Shown in pieces: positions 48,293 to 58,662 of a stretch of 64,000 nt of DNA; position 1 is the first letter of the stretch, and every line of letters begins with the position of its first letter. Source of the stretch: Labia minor (Eukaryota; Arthropoda; Insecta; Dermaptera; Spongiphoridae); assembly GCA_963082975.1 (NCBI GenBank), contig OY720349.1, positions 47,101,962-47,165,961 of the forward strand. The letters are read 5' to 3'. The notes below the pieces were generated by a model, which made no database searches, was not told the DNA's origin, and saw only the letters and a program-made list of their open reading frames with translations. The position numbers and the translations under genes are program-made.

Positions 48293-48550
48293 AAAACAAT
48301 CTCACAATAATACGTGATTATATCCCTGATAAATCTGATAATATATATATATATATATTGCATCATTTCTGGAAAATGGAACATCCGCAGCTCAGCTCAG
48401 GAGTTACCTAAGATTCTAATTTCTTTTTTATTTTTCATCTCGTTTGAGGTACCCTTCACCTCAGAAAAATTTGGTTACCTTACTCCTTGTATTTTAGGCT
48501 CTGGAGTTTTTTGCGTACGGACGGACAGACTGTCGTATTAAATATATAGA

Positions 48551-48970
48551 TTTAAAAAATTTTAGGATAAATTAATGATAAATTAGGATAAATTATTATT
48601 CAGAAATAAACAGAATTATTTTATAGTTTATAAGATAAACATTCTAGATATATTAATATTTATTTTGTTTTAGTTATTTTATTATTTTATTTATTACAAG
48701 TTTGGTTAATGATATTTATTCAGTCATTAAATAAAAATCAATATCTATTGAATACTAAATCGATTCGTAAATGATATGATTTGGAAATTACTTCTTCTTT
48801 ATGGAGAAAACTAATCTTAGTTATATAAGAAATTTATTTTTTCTTTTGATTAATTTTCTTTTAAAAGGTTTTCTAATTAACATACAATAAAAAAAATTAC
48901 CTAGACATAAGAATTACAAGTCTAGTAATATTTTTAAATTCTAATTATTTCACATTTGATAATTAACACT
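48551..48970. other. A/T-rich sequence, nothing recognised
   Basis: No supported feature. Confidence 0.5.
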
Positions 48971-49679
48971 TGTAACGGACAAAGTATTTATATTCTTAGT
49001 TATTTTTTTTTATTATACATTTTATTTTGTTTATCTATTTTTTAGTTTATTTTGTTTTTCTATTCCCTTTTTTTTATTAACAAAGTTATTTCGTCGCATT
49101 ATTCTTAAAATGTAATATATATATAGATATTATATTTCACATAAGGGGAGGATCCATCCCTCCAAGTTTTAATATTTTTAGACAGTTGAGAATGGACAGT
49201 GGAACTAGTGAGATATCATCCTGATATGACCTGTATTTATCACGTCCCGTGATATAATTATTTTGTATATAATCATTTTTATTATCACACCCTGTGATGC
49301 AGTTTAACTAGTGATATCATCCCGATATGACCTGGTATTTATCACGTCCCGTGATATAATTATTTTGTATATAATCATTTTTATCACACCCTGTGATACA
49401 GTCGAACAAGTGATATCATCCTGATATAACCTATACTTATCACGTCCCGTGATATAATTATTTGTGTATAATCCTTATCATCACCCCCTGTGATAATTAT
49501 TTCTGCTAATTCCAGTGACAATAGTGAATTACATTTTCTTAATTTTTTCTATTTAAAATTTGTATATTTAATTTGTTAATTTTTATCTATTTAATTAAAG
49601 TAAATTAATGTGAACATTATTATTGTGTTTTCCCTTTTCCCTTAATTTTTCAACACTCTTTTATACTTTGGGATATCCA
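48971..49679 (+). mobile_element. Candidate LTR (TGTAACGG ... CCA), 709 bp
   Basis: Begins TGTAACGGAC and ends GATATCCA, the TG...CA limits of LTRs, followed 4 bases later by TGGCGCCCA, which resembles the Lys-tRNA primer-binding site of Gypsy-type elements. No second LTR, gag or pol frame is present in the window. The call rests on these limits and could be wrong. Confidence 0.35.
49207..49500 (+). repeat. Tandem ~100-bp repeat with two hairpins per unit
   Basis: Nearly three units; TATCACGTCCCGTGATA starts at 49238, 49340 and 49438 (periods 102 and 98). Each unit also holds ATCACACCCTGTGAT (the third unit is diverged here). Both are short palindromes with a three-base pyrimidine loop. Units share GTGATATCATCCTGATATGA. 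It lies within the candidate LTR. Confidence 0.85.
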
Positions 49680-49683
49680 AAGT

Positions 49684-49850
49684 TGGCGCCCATCATTAAC
49701 TTAACATAATTAACAATTCACGGTCATCGTGGGTCATTACAAGTGCCTCATACTTAGATCCCCTTATAAATTGGCACCCAACGTAAGAGGATCGTCTACA
49801 AAGTGACCCCAACTTGAAACGGTCCTCCTTACAAAGTGGCAGCCCAACGT
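49684..49850 (+). other. Primer-binding-site-like motifs, four in a row
   Basis: TGGCGCCCA (49684), TGGCACCCAACGT (49772), TGACCCCAACTT (49804) and TGGCAGCCCAACGT (49837) each resemble the Lys-tRNA primer-binding site TGGCGCCCAACGTGGGG. The last three are preceded by TATAAAT, TACAAAG and TACAAAG. The last continues TTGGCTCGATTA. Confidence 0.4.
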
Positions 49851-51481
49851 TTGGCTCGATTAGTCATCCTTTACACACTTCATTTTTGTTTTAAACTCAA
49901 CTCTCTTCTTAAATAAATTATTAATAATAAATAAACAATGTTAAACTTGTTAAACAATTTAAAAAAAATAATTATGAATAATATATGCATCAAGATGAAT
50001 TAAGAAAAAATATTTTTTTTTTCACTCGATATCAAACTGTTGAAAGTTAGAACTCAAGTCGATATTTCGAGTTTTGATTAAAGCCACTGGATTTCTAGCA
50101 GACCAGTAGTTTATTCATGAATGCATTCATAAACTTTTGCCTAGTTTAGAATAAATAAGCAATTTCGTTCTCCACCAAGCCGTACGTCTCTTGTCTTTTA
50201 TTGATTCCATTTGCTTTAAATATTAATAAAATACACGAATAAAATTGATATAAACCATGTGATTCGCTAAAACATGTCGAGTTTTTTTTTTCCCACTTTT
50301 AAACTTTTGTTTTATAAACAAAAGGCCAAAGTGAACTGAAGCTTATGTAATTTTAAATGGTAATAAGAAAAAAGTTTGAAGTACCATTTTAATGGTAAAA
50401 AGCTTAATTCAAAATCTGTTTACCAATTTTCTAAACAAGTTAGTTTTGATTAACGAAAGTTGTTAAGTTGCCTATATTAGTTCATATTTGATTTCCGAAA
50501 ACCAAATATGAATTCTTAGAATAACTGACTTTTTTTTATTAATTGAACAATTCCCCTTGGCAATGATTAAAAAAAATATTCTACTTCTAGTAATTAATTT
50601 GTATAGATGTTATACTCGTATATTACAAAAAGTAAACAAATAAATTAACATGATCAAAATATTATATACGTATATACATAATATTCTTATCATGATAAAA
50701 TATGATATTCCTCTTTCAATATTAATATACCAATTTTGAAAACAATAATAATAAAAGATTTAATTTTGATATTTTGTAAACCAATTAAATATGGATCAAT
50801 GAATGTTTAAAAATAAATAAAGAAATTTACAACCAATACAAAATAATGTATAATTATATTATTTATAACATAATTAGGCAGAAGTTGGTTACTAAATATT
50901 AGACCATTTAATTTGTCTGTAGCACATCCTAAATAAACAATAATAATTATAAATAAGATAAAATTGAACTGATCATACACTCTGTGTGTATAAGAATAGA
51001 GGGGTTAATACGGTCTGGCTATTTGCCCTTTAAAAAAGGCACATGCTCGAGGGCGAGTATTAGCTTTTTATATATAAATTAAAGGTGCGCACATCGACAG
51101 AAGCGTCGTTTGAAACAGCCGCTCAGTGGAGTGCAAATAAATAAATCAGTTTTTATTTGCATCATAAAGAACGAAATAGACCGGCAGTGAAGAACTATAA
51201 ATGAAACAATAAAATTACGACTCAACTTAAAAGTAATTAAAATTTTCCAATTAATCAAATATATATATGTGTGTGTATGAAATGAAATGAAATGAGCTAA
51301 TAATTATTTTATGAATGAAAATTAAGATAAGAGATTCGGCCAGTAGAAGAAAGTTACTTATGCCTTATTTTCTATATTTATTTTAATTTATAGTATATTT
51401 TTGTAATTGTTGAAATAAAAATTAAAATTATACCATGAGATTAAATATTCAAAAAAATAGTATATTTTATAATTAGCAATA
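49851..51481. other. No gene found; one TATA-containing patch
   Basis: Mostly A/T-rich. At 51000-51190 a less A/T-biased stretch has TTTTTATATATAAATTAAAG followed by GTGCGCACATCGACAG and CAGCCGCTCAGTGGAGTGC, which could be a core promoter or a retroelement leader. No coding sequence follows. Confidence 0.35.
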
Positions 51482-51956
51482 CGAGGGTGGACTGAAAAGT
51501 TTCCGACCTGACCAAGAAAATCGATGTTTTTAAATTTTTTTTTGCTATATTTTTCAACATAATCTCCATCAACACTGATACATTTCTTATAACGGTGTTC
51601 TAATTAATATAATTAATTAATAAATTATTTAATTAATTAATTAAATTTGATTTAATTTAATTTAAGTCTCATCAACAGTTATGAATCGACGCAAAAATTC
51701 GTTTGGATTACGCCTACAGCGCCAAATTGTCGTTAGAAATGGTTTTTCGAAGCAATTTTTGGTCTAACGTTAGGAAATGCGGCACCCACATTGCACACAG
51801 CTTTCCATATTCAAATGGTTTTGCAAAATATTTCGCACACGTTCAGCTGACATCGTACAGGTCTCAGCTATCTTGAATTTTGAAAAATAAAACAAAAAAA
51901 AAATTTAAAAACATCGAACTTCTTGGTCAGGTCGGAAACTTTTCAGACCACCCTCG
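51482..51956 (-). pseudogene. Mariner element relic, 475 bp
   Basis: Ends CGAGGGTGGACTGAAAAG and, inverted, CGAGGGTGGTCTGAAAAG extend for about 60 bp of similarity and are flanked by TA. On the minus strand 51670-51890 reads KIAETCTMSAERVRNILQNH, like the mariner N-terminal DNA-binding part, and later RRNPNEFLRRFITVDET, the first catalytic Asp block. Near the left end VLMEIMLKNIAKK is the C-terminal tail. The central part is replaced by an A/T-rich patch at 51600-51668. Inactive. Confidence 0.72.
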
Positions 51957-52142
51957 TATACCAAAAATACAATTTTATGTTTGTAATTTAAATTTTTACT
52001 GAAATAAACAGTTTTTATATAATAAGTTTAAAATATTTATTGAGAAATTAAGGGATATTTTATAAATTTATATAAATTTGCTAATTATATTTTTAAATTA
52101 TTATTGTTATATTATATTTCATTATCATCATATTTTTTAATT
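51957..52142. other. A/T-rich sequence, nothing recognised
   Basis: No supported feature. Confidence 0.5.
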
Positions 52143-52383
52143 ATTTATTAATTAAATTTTTTTTTTTTTTTTTTTTTTATATATTATTTCAGAAAATATA
52201 CAATCTGCCTATTTTAATATAGGCAATAAGTAATTTTTATAAAAAATGAAATACAAACAATACATACATATCATTGGCAATACAATATCATGCCAAGCAA
52301 CATATTTGCACTTGACACACACATATTATTATTATTATTAAAGTGCTCAACAGGCCATGCAGACCTAAGGCGGTTTGAGTTCA

Positions 52384-55340
52384 CTAGTTTAGTTCATGTT
52401 TACTTCTTCCCACTATTTCTCTCCATTCTTCTCTTTCTTCTGTCTTCTCTCTCCAGCATCCGATCTTCATTCTTCGCAGATCATTTGCCACTTCATCGAA
52501 CCATCTTTTTCTTGGTCTTCCTCTCCTTTTTTTTCCCACCGGTCTTCTTTTGGTTACCAGCTTAGGCATTCTTGTATTCTCCATTCTCTGCACATACCCG
52601 AACCATCTCAATCTTTGCGATTTTATCAGAGGCACTATCAGAGGTTCAGCGAACAACTCTTTCAATTCATCATTTGATCTTCTTCTCCATCCTTCAGCTG
52701 ACTTTACCCCTCCATATATACCCCTCAAGATACCCCTTTCCCATCTTTCTAATACTTCCTCTTCAGCCCTACCTAGTACCCAGGTCTCGCTCCCATACAT
52801 GACTGTAGGTCGGATTATTGATCTATAGATTTTTCTTTAGATTTTCTTGAGATTACTTTTGTTCTCATTAACTTACCCAACCTCCCATAGACCTGTCTGC
52901 CCTTCATCGTCCTCATTTTCACTTCTCCCATCCCACCACCCCTCTCCTCCAATTTCACCCCCAAATAGATAAATTCTTTCACTCTTTCGAAATTATACAC
53001 TTTTCCCTCATGCTCCACGCTAATACTCTCTTCGTTCTCCTCTTCCTCTCTTCCCATTTCCATGTACTTGGTCTTTTCCTCATTTATTATCATTCCAAAC
53101 TTTCCTGCTGTCTCGATTAAATTTTTCATTACTTTTTTTAGTTCAGTCTTTGACCTAGCTATTATTGCTAAGTCATCTGCAAATGCTATGACTTGGTGAT
53201 TATTCTTGAAAATTGTTTCTTTCGTCATAATTTTGCACTCCCTCACTATACTCTCCATGACCAAATTAAACAGAGTGGTTGATAGAGGATCACCTTGTCT
53301 CAATCCTCTCTTTACTTCAAATTCATCAGAGTTTTTGCCTTTCCATGTTACTTCATTTTTTGTCTCTGTTAGCGTCATCCTGATCAGTCTCCCTAACTTA
53401 CTCGGAAGCCCCATGTCATTCAACACTTTAAACATTTCGTTCCTATTTATTCTGTCGTACGCTTGCTTAAAATCAACGAAAACCACAAACAGTCTCATCC
53501 CATATTCATATGCACTCGCCTGAATCTCTTTGAGCGAGAATATCTGGTCTATTGTTGATCTGCCTCTACGAAAACCAGCTTGGTATTCCCCTAGATTCCC
53601 TTCCGCAAACGCACTTATTCTACTCCTTATTAACTCTGCAAGCACTTTATAGGGAAGCTCTAGTAAGGCTATTCCCCTATAGTTCTCACATAAGAGGTTA
53701 TCGCCTTTCTTAAACAATGGACACAGCAGCGCTTTTTTCCACTCTCTTGGCATCTTTTCTTGTTCCCATACTCTCATCAACAGCCTGATCATTAGTTTGT
53801 GTAGTTCGCTTCCCCCAGCTTTCAACATTTCCGCTGTGATTTGCGACATGCCAGGACTTTTATTGTTTTTCAATTTCTTAATTACTTGCAGAATTTCACT
53901 TTCTTCTGGGACCTCCGCCTCATCTCCCTCCTTCTCCCTTGGTGCTTCCCATTCCATCTCTTCTTCCTCCCCCTTTAATAACTTCTCAAAATGTTTTTTC
54001 CATATGTTCATAACTTCTGTTATATCACTTGTTAACTCGCCTTCTTCATTTTTCATGTACACATTTCGGTTCTGGAAGCCTTTTCCTATTTTTTTTGTCT
54101 TTCTAAAAAATTGCCTCGCTTCTTTCCTCTGAAAATTATCCTCAATTTCCCTTAATATATCTTCATTAAATTTTCTTTTCTTCCTCCTACACATTGCCTT
54201 CATAACTCTTCTTGCTTCTTTATACTCTTGCTCTACCTCTGCTGTGTTTTCTGTGAGCATTTTCTGCCTGCGTCTTCTTATGACTACCATCCATTCCTCG
54301 CATTCTTGGTCAAACCACTCCTTCCCTTCCTTGTTGGGTAATACCGCCCCTTGTATGGCTTCGTTTGCTTTTCCTATTGCTGTCTTTATTTGTTCCCAAA
54401 TTACTTCTATTTCCACGTCTCTTTCCCCAGTCATAATTGATTCCCTCACTAGTCTTTCGAACTTTACTTGTGTTTCCTCTCTTTTCAATATATCTCCGCT
54501 TACTTTCTTAACCCTCATCTTAGTATCTTTCTTCGTCTTCCTTTCTTCCTCCCTCGTTATGCTTTTTAGTGTTGTTTTAACTAGTAGATGGTCAGAACTG
54601 CATTCCGCTCCCCTCATGGACCTTACTTTAGTTATCCGATTCATATGTCTCTTTCCGATAAGCACATGGTCTATCTGGTTTATTGTCTTCTTGTCGGGTG
54701 AAATCCATGTTCCTTTGTGGATCTCTTTCCTTCTCAATTGCGTACTTCTAATAACCAATTGGCTTTCAATTGCAAAGCTTATCAGTCGTTGTCCGTTATC
54801 ATTTGTTTTTTCGTGTTTACTGTGTTTTCCCACATATTCTTCATATATTTCTTCTTTGCCTATTTTGGCGTTAAAATCTCCCAGTACAATTTTTATATCA
54901 TGTTTCGGTAACTGTTCGTATTCCCTTCCCAGTTCTTCGTAGAAATTACTTTTTTCTTCTTCGTCTGCGTCCTCCGTTGGAGCATGCCCATTTAAAAAAC
55001 TTATATTTCTTGCCCCGCTTTTCACCCTTAACGTACACATTCTTTCCGAGATTGGCCCAAACCTCATAACTTTTTCTTTAAACTTTCCTCTGACTAAGAA
55101 GCCTGTACCCAGTCTTCTATTTTCACATCCACTTTTAAAAAAACAGACGTCTTCTATGGTCGATATCTCTATGCCCCTCTGCTTAGTTTCTTGAACTGCC
55201 ATAATGTCTATTTCATACCTTTTCATTTCCCTTATCAGTTCCTTGAGACTCCCTTCTGCATACGTGCCTCTCACATTCCAAAATCCAACCATCAAAGGCA
55301 CCCCCTCCCTCTCCCCCTTGATTTTTGAAGCTGCTTTCAT
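52384..55340 (-). pseudogene. LINE ORF2: APE endonuclease and reverse transcriptase (one frameshift)
   Basis: Encodes 841 residues (55340-52815), then after a 1-base shift the last 138 (52800-52384). Endonuclease motifs: GFWNVRG (19-25), AVQETK (48-53), NGHAPTED (117-124), GDFN (154-157), IDHVLI (223-228), SSDH (248-251). Reverse transcriptase: NKSPGMSQITAEMLK (493-507), NYRGIAL (553-559), GFRRGRSTIDQIF (589-601), FVDFKQAYDR (621-630), RQGDPLS (681-687), FADD (720-723). The second piece has MYGSETW, RLRWFGYVQRM and RRGRPRKRW. The frame is lost in AAAGAAAAATCTATAGATC, where one A too few gives an early stop. All catalytic motifs are intact, so only this lesion keeps the enzyme from being full length. 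An assembly error in the A-run is possible. The ATG overlaps the ORF1 stop. Confidence 0.88.
55337..55340 (-). promoter_or_regulatory. ATGA overlap of ORF1 stop and ORF2 start
   Basis: Minus strand reads ACG AGA TGA for ORF1 and ATG AAA GCA for ORF2, giving a 4-base ATGA overlap. Overlapping stop-start signals are known to allow termination-reinitiation in some non-LTR elements. Use here is inference. Confidence 0.55.
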
Positions 55341-56149
55341 CTCGTACCCTCTTTTCCCCTGTCTGATTCCAGGTTTTTTTGACTCCTCTTATTGATATTA
55401 TTTTCAAATCTTCCCGCCACGCCATTCCATATCCAGTCCTCTTCGTCTATTGTTATCCTCTGAAAGCCCGTTCTCACACTCCTACCCTGTTCCCTCGCTT
55501 CTTTTACCTTTCTTCTCATGCTAATCTGGGCCCATCTTTCATTCCTGCTTAGGTCATCATTAATGAAAATTTTTTCTCCTTCCATTTTTCTTAATTTGTG
55601 TTTATTTCTCATAATCATTTCTTTGTCCACGTGATTATCTAGTTCGACTAAGCACATCTTTTCACCTATCTTCTTTATATCCCTTATAAATATCTCCACT
55701 TCTAGTTCTCTCTTTATGAACTCCGCCACTTCTTCCTTGAGCGCCTTTTGGTCCGCCTTCTCAACTTTCTTCCCCTGAATTATCACGTTATTTCTTCTCT
55801 TCTCTCTCTCTAATCGCTCCACGTCTTTACACACCTCTTCCAATTTCCTTAGTATAGACTTGTTTTCCTCCCTTATTTGTTTATTTTCTTCTTTTAAGCC
55901 TTCTATTTCTCTTCTATACTCCTGTTGTTCTCGTCTCACCTCCCTTAGTTCATTTGATATTTCTTTCAGCATTTTTAATACTTCCTTCATTCTGTCGTCT
56001 CCCTCCTCCTTTGGCGGAGATCTCTGCATCATTTTGCTTTTCTGAAAAGGCCATCCTGCCACTTCCTCCCTATTTCTTTTTCTGGTACCATCATCTGATT
56101 GGCTCATCTTCAATTCGTTCGAAATTGCCGGGCTATTTGGCTCCTTCAA
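55337..56149 (-). CDS. LINE ORF1 protein (coiled coil, RNA-binding type)
   Basis: 270 residues. A charged coiled coil spans about 57-128 (repeated E/K/R heptads such as EISNELREVRREQQEYRREI). It is followed by RRNNVIIQGKK, which in many LINE ORF1 proteins opens an RRM-like domain, and then by a C-terminal part with KIFINDDLSRNERW and AREQGRSVRTGF, like the CTD of Transposase_22/L1 ORF1-type proteins. No CCHC zinc knuckle is visible. Such proteins trimerise and coat the element's RNA. The frame is uninterrupted. The first ATG at 56149 lies about 220 bp from the element's 5' end; a second Met at residue 14 is possible. The stop overlaps the ORF2 start as ATGA. Confidence 0.82.
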   Translation of the reverse strand: MKEPNSPAISNELKMSQSDDGTRKRNREEVAGWPFQKSKMMQRSPPKEEGDDRMKEVLKMLKEISNELREVRREQQEYRREIEGLKEENKQIREENKSILRKLEEVCKDVERLEREKRRNNVIIQGKKVEKADQKALKEEVAEFIKRELEVEIFIRDIKKIGEKMCLVELDNHVDKEMIMRNKHKLRKMEGEKIFINDDLSRNERWAQISMRRKVKEAREQGRSVRTGFQRITIDEEDWIWNGVAGRFENNINKRSQKNLESDRGKEGTR

Positions 56150-56464
56150 AATTCTTGTCAGATCTAACCTTACTTCACTTTTTTTCTTTTTTTTTGGGAC
56201 CGTTTATACAAATCTTTTACTATCTCTTTCCTCTTGACGCACAAAAAAACAGTAGGTTTCTTTCTCCTAACAGCTTCTCTGTCTTTCCACCTTGTAACTC
56301 GCGAAAATATCGGGTTTATTACAGAAGTAAACAAGACACTTTAGATGTGCTCAACGCCCTCTACCGAACTCACACACATATTAGTTTTAAATATTATACA
56401 CTAAACACACACACTCATCCCGAACATTTCATAAACACGCACTTCACTTTGTCACACATGAATG

Positions 56465-56876
56465 TCAAAATTTTCTATTAACGAGATCCAATATATCATA
56501 TCTTTTTAATCTCTTGATTGTATCATCCCTAACTAGTAATTTTTTAACTAACACATTTGGATGGTTTTCCATTTTTTTAATATACTTTTCACTTAGGATG
56601 TTTATTTCATCATTTAAGTTTTTAATTTCTAAGTCCCTTTGTATGAATCTAATTGGAACATACCACGGGGCTCTTACAAGATTTTTAAGTGTTTTGTTTT
56701 GAAAACTTTCAATTTTTTTTATGTTAGTTTTTGAGGCTGATCCCCAGAGTTGGATCCCATACATCAGTTTTGGTTTGATTATGGATTTGTATAGAAGAAC
56801 TTTGCTTTCTAATCCTAGGCTAGAATGTCTCCCTAAAAGCCAATATAGTTTTCTATACTCTTCCCTTGAGTGGACA
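56465..56876 (-). pseudogene. Jockey-like reverse transcriptase, C-terminal fragment
   Basis: An open frame runs from the truncation point (no ATG needed) to a TGA at 56465. It opens with REEYRKLYWLLGRHSSL and ESKVLLYKSIIKPKLMYGIQ, then LWGSASKTNIKKIESFQNKT, APWYVPIRFIQRDLEI and RLKRYDILDL. These are the typical end of Jockey-clade reverse transcriptases, after the catalytic palm, which is missing. The 99-codon ATG-initiated part (56764-56465) is the same frame. No frameshift is seen, so the copy is relatively young although truncated. Confidence 0.85.
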
Positions 56877-56891
56877 ATTTATTAATTAAAT

Positions 56892-58662
56892 AAAGATCAA
56901 AAAATTACTTATTTATTTGTATATGGAACAACTTTGTGATTAAATATATAAAATAAATCTAAATATATATTAATATTTTATAATTTAATAAGATAAAAAT
57001 AAAATTAAAATACAGTAGAGTAAAGTAGAAATGTATTAATAGAGTTAAACCAATATTAAATTAACTTTATTTTCCTTTCAGTCTAATAGAAGAATAATCT
57101 ATTGCGTATTCAAATTATATTTCCACCTAGAAGAGAATTTCCAACATTAAATGCTTTCTATCTTACAATCCATCCATCCCACTTTCAGACATTATTATTT
57201 CTTATTGAATCATTAATTACTAATAAAGGTTCTTCCAACTATACCTAAAGGGATGCTTGCCTTTTGTTCTTGATACGATATACCACTGTTGAGGTATAAA
57301 TTATCAGAGATTCAATCTAGTGGCTGAATGAACAATAATGTCTTTTGTATAGTACAAGAGAAATGATAACTTGAGTTCACTATATTTCATTTTATATTAA
57401 ATAGATAATTACAATTAAATTTATTTGGTAATCATCATCTTCATAAAAAAATAAATCTCCCAGTGGAGTACTATATAGACAAGTCTCTCTCGTTAGCAAC
57501 CTCCATCCATTTGATATCTTCTCCTATATATAATTCCCCTATTTACTTTTATATATATTAATACACCATAACATCCAAATGTTGTTTTTGTACATATATA
57601 ATGTTTAAGAATAAGAATAAGTTATAAAAAATACATTTTTTGGAGTTATAGGGTGAATATCATAATACAATCTAACCCAAATAATACAATGTAAAATCAA
57701 TTTCATTCTTTATTGGTTATCGTGTTATCTGCTTAAAGTCGAAAGGTCGAACCTCACCAAGTTTACTTTGATATAGGATTTAATAATTAATATCAAATAA
57801 ATACCAACGCTGGTTAAATTGGAATTAGGCCCAAAAAACAATAAAATTAAAAAAAAAATTAAACAATTTAAACTTAACCTGTAATCTTTTATGAAAATTA
57901 AGTTTAGTTAGTTCACTACATTTTTTTAAATGATAACCAATAGATTTATTATGAGTATGTGAAATGTTTTTGACTAACAATACGATTTTTTCTTATACTT
58001 CAGAAAAGATTTCCAATTCTTCAGAAAATTTAAAAAAAAATATTTTTCGAAAGATGTTTTGCAATGAATCTGATTTACTTTGTGTGTATAGTCACCGTAA
58101 GATGTTAGGGATAAGGAGCCATTAGTCGAACAAGTTTTTTACTTGAACGGACTACAAAAGAACTCTTTGAATTTTCGTTAGCTGGGGTAGTGTGTACATA
58201 AGGGTTTTATCTGACAAACGCTACGCCCTCTCCCCTATTTCATTCTGCTCTCCCTTGCTCCCTCAGTTTCAATATTGTAAAAATAAAAGAAACAATTGAA
58301 TTATCTTATCATTGAGATTTTAAGTAAAAAGTCTACTCATTTGTAATTGGGGTCAGTCAACCAAGACTTCTTATCATTTGACAAACAACAAAAAGAAATC
58401 CACTTATACAAGAAAATCAGATCAAGAATGAATTTGTAAATTGAATAAAAAAAAAAATTAAAAAGGAAAAAAACAAATTCTACAAAAGTAGGATTTACAA
58501 AGAAATAAAAATTTTTAAATAAAAATTAGTACAATTATTTATATATCTCATAATTTTTTTTTTTAAAAATCGTATATCTGTGACAAAACTTATAAAGAAA
58601 TTGTTCTGAAAAGACAATTCATATTATAAAATTTGATTGAATAATCATAAGGATAAAGTAAT
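56892..58662. other. No gene found
   Basis: A/T-rich. The patch 58080-58270 is more balanced (GTCACCGTAAGATGTTAGGG, CTACGCCCTCTCCCCTATTT) but has no recognisable frame or repeat partner. Confidence 0.45.

Larger units (their letters stand above)
47885..48342. mobile_element. Palindromic Penelope-like repeat (180-bp arms)
   Basis: Arms 47885-48064 and 48163-48342 are near-perfect inverted repeats of 180 bp around a 98-bp centre. Each arm holds ATTATATCCCTGATAAATCT and the block GGCGCCAAAATG...GAAACGTCGAG. Penelope-like retroelements are known to carry hammerhead ribozyme motifs in terminal repeats, often arranged as inverted or tandem copies. The resemblance is by eye. No reverse transcriptase is present. 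The 86-codon frame at 47956 is accidental. Confidence 0.5.
47517..48550 (-). mobile_element. Non-autonomous Helitron, copy 3
   Basis: On the minus strand it begins TCTATATATTTAATACGAC (48550) with the same 5' block as the other two copies. It ends with hairpin GAGCGCCGAAGGCGCTC, GGAGCAG and CTAG (47517). Flanking bases are again A before and T after. The interior is replaced by A/T-rich sequence and a palindromic Penelope-like element (47885-48342). The LINE fragment of copies 1 and 2 is absent. Confidence 0.82.
52329..56370 (-). mobile_element. Two-ORF APE-type LINE, near full length, 4.04 kb
   Basis: Inserted in the Jockey-like 3' UTR. Direct repeat CACACACATATTA lies at 52316-52328 and 56371-56383 (its last bases overlap the tail repeat, so at least CACACACATA). 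On the minus strand: about 220-bp 5' leader, ORF1 (56149-55337), ORF2 (55340-52384 with one frameshift), and a short 3' UTR ending in (TAA)n in place of poly(A). The G/A-rich coding strand is far less A/T-biased than its surroundings. The clade is uncertain. Confidence 0.88.
52158..56876 (-). mobile_element. 5'-truncated Jockey-like LINE, host of a second LINE
   Basis: Read on the minus strand: a 5'-truncated start at 56876, the end of the reverse-transcriptase ORF (to 56465), a 3' UTR split by the two-ORF LINE (52329-56370), and the rest of the UTR ending in poly(A) (the T-run at 52158-52178). Direct repeats ATTTATTAATTAAAT flank the whole (52143-52157 and 56877-56891), confirming both limits. 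Without the insert the copy is about 660 bp. Confidence 0.85.

Noticed and set aside
49207..49500. CRISPR-like array
   Set aside because: Only three units with about 100-bp period, no short conserved repeat with unique spacers, and a eukaryotic context.
53206..56045. Plus-strand frames of 60-232 codons over the two-ORF LINE
   Set aside because: Shadows of the minus-strand ORF1 and ORF2. Their low-complexity Ser/Phe-rich composition is the antisense of a purine-rich coding strand.
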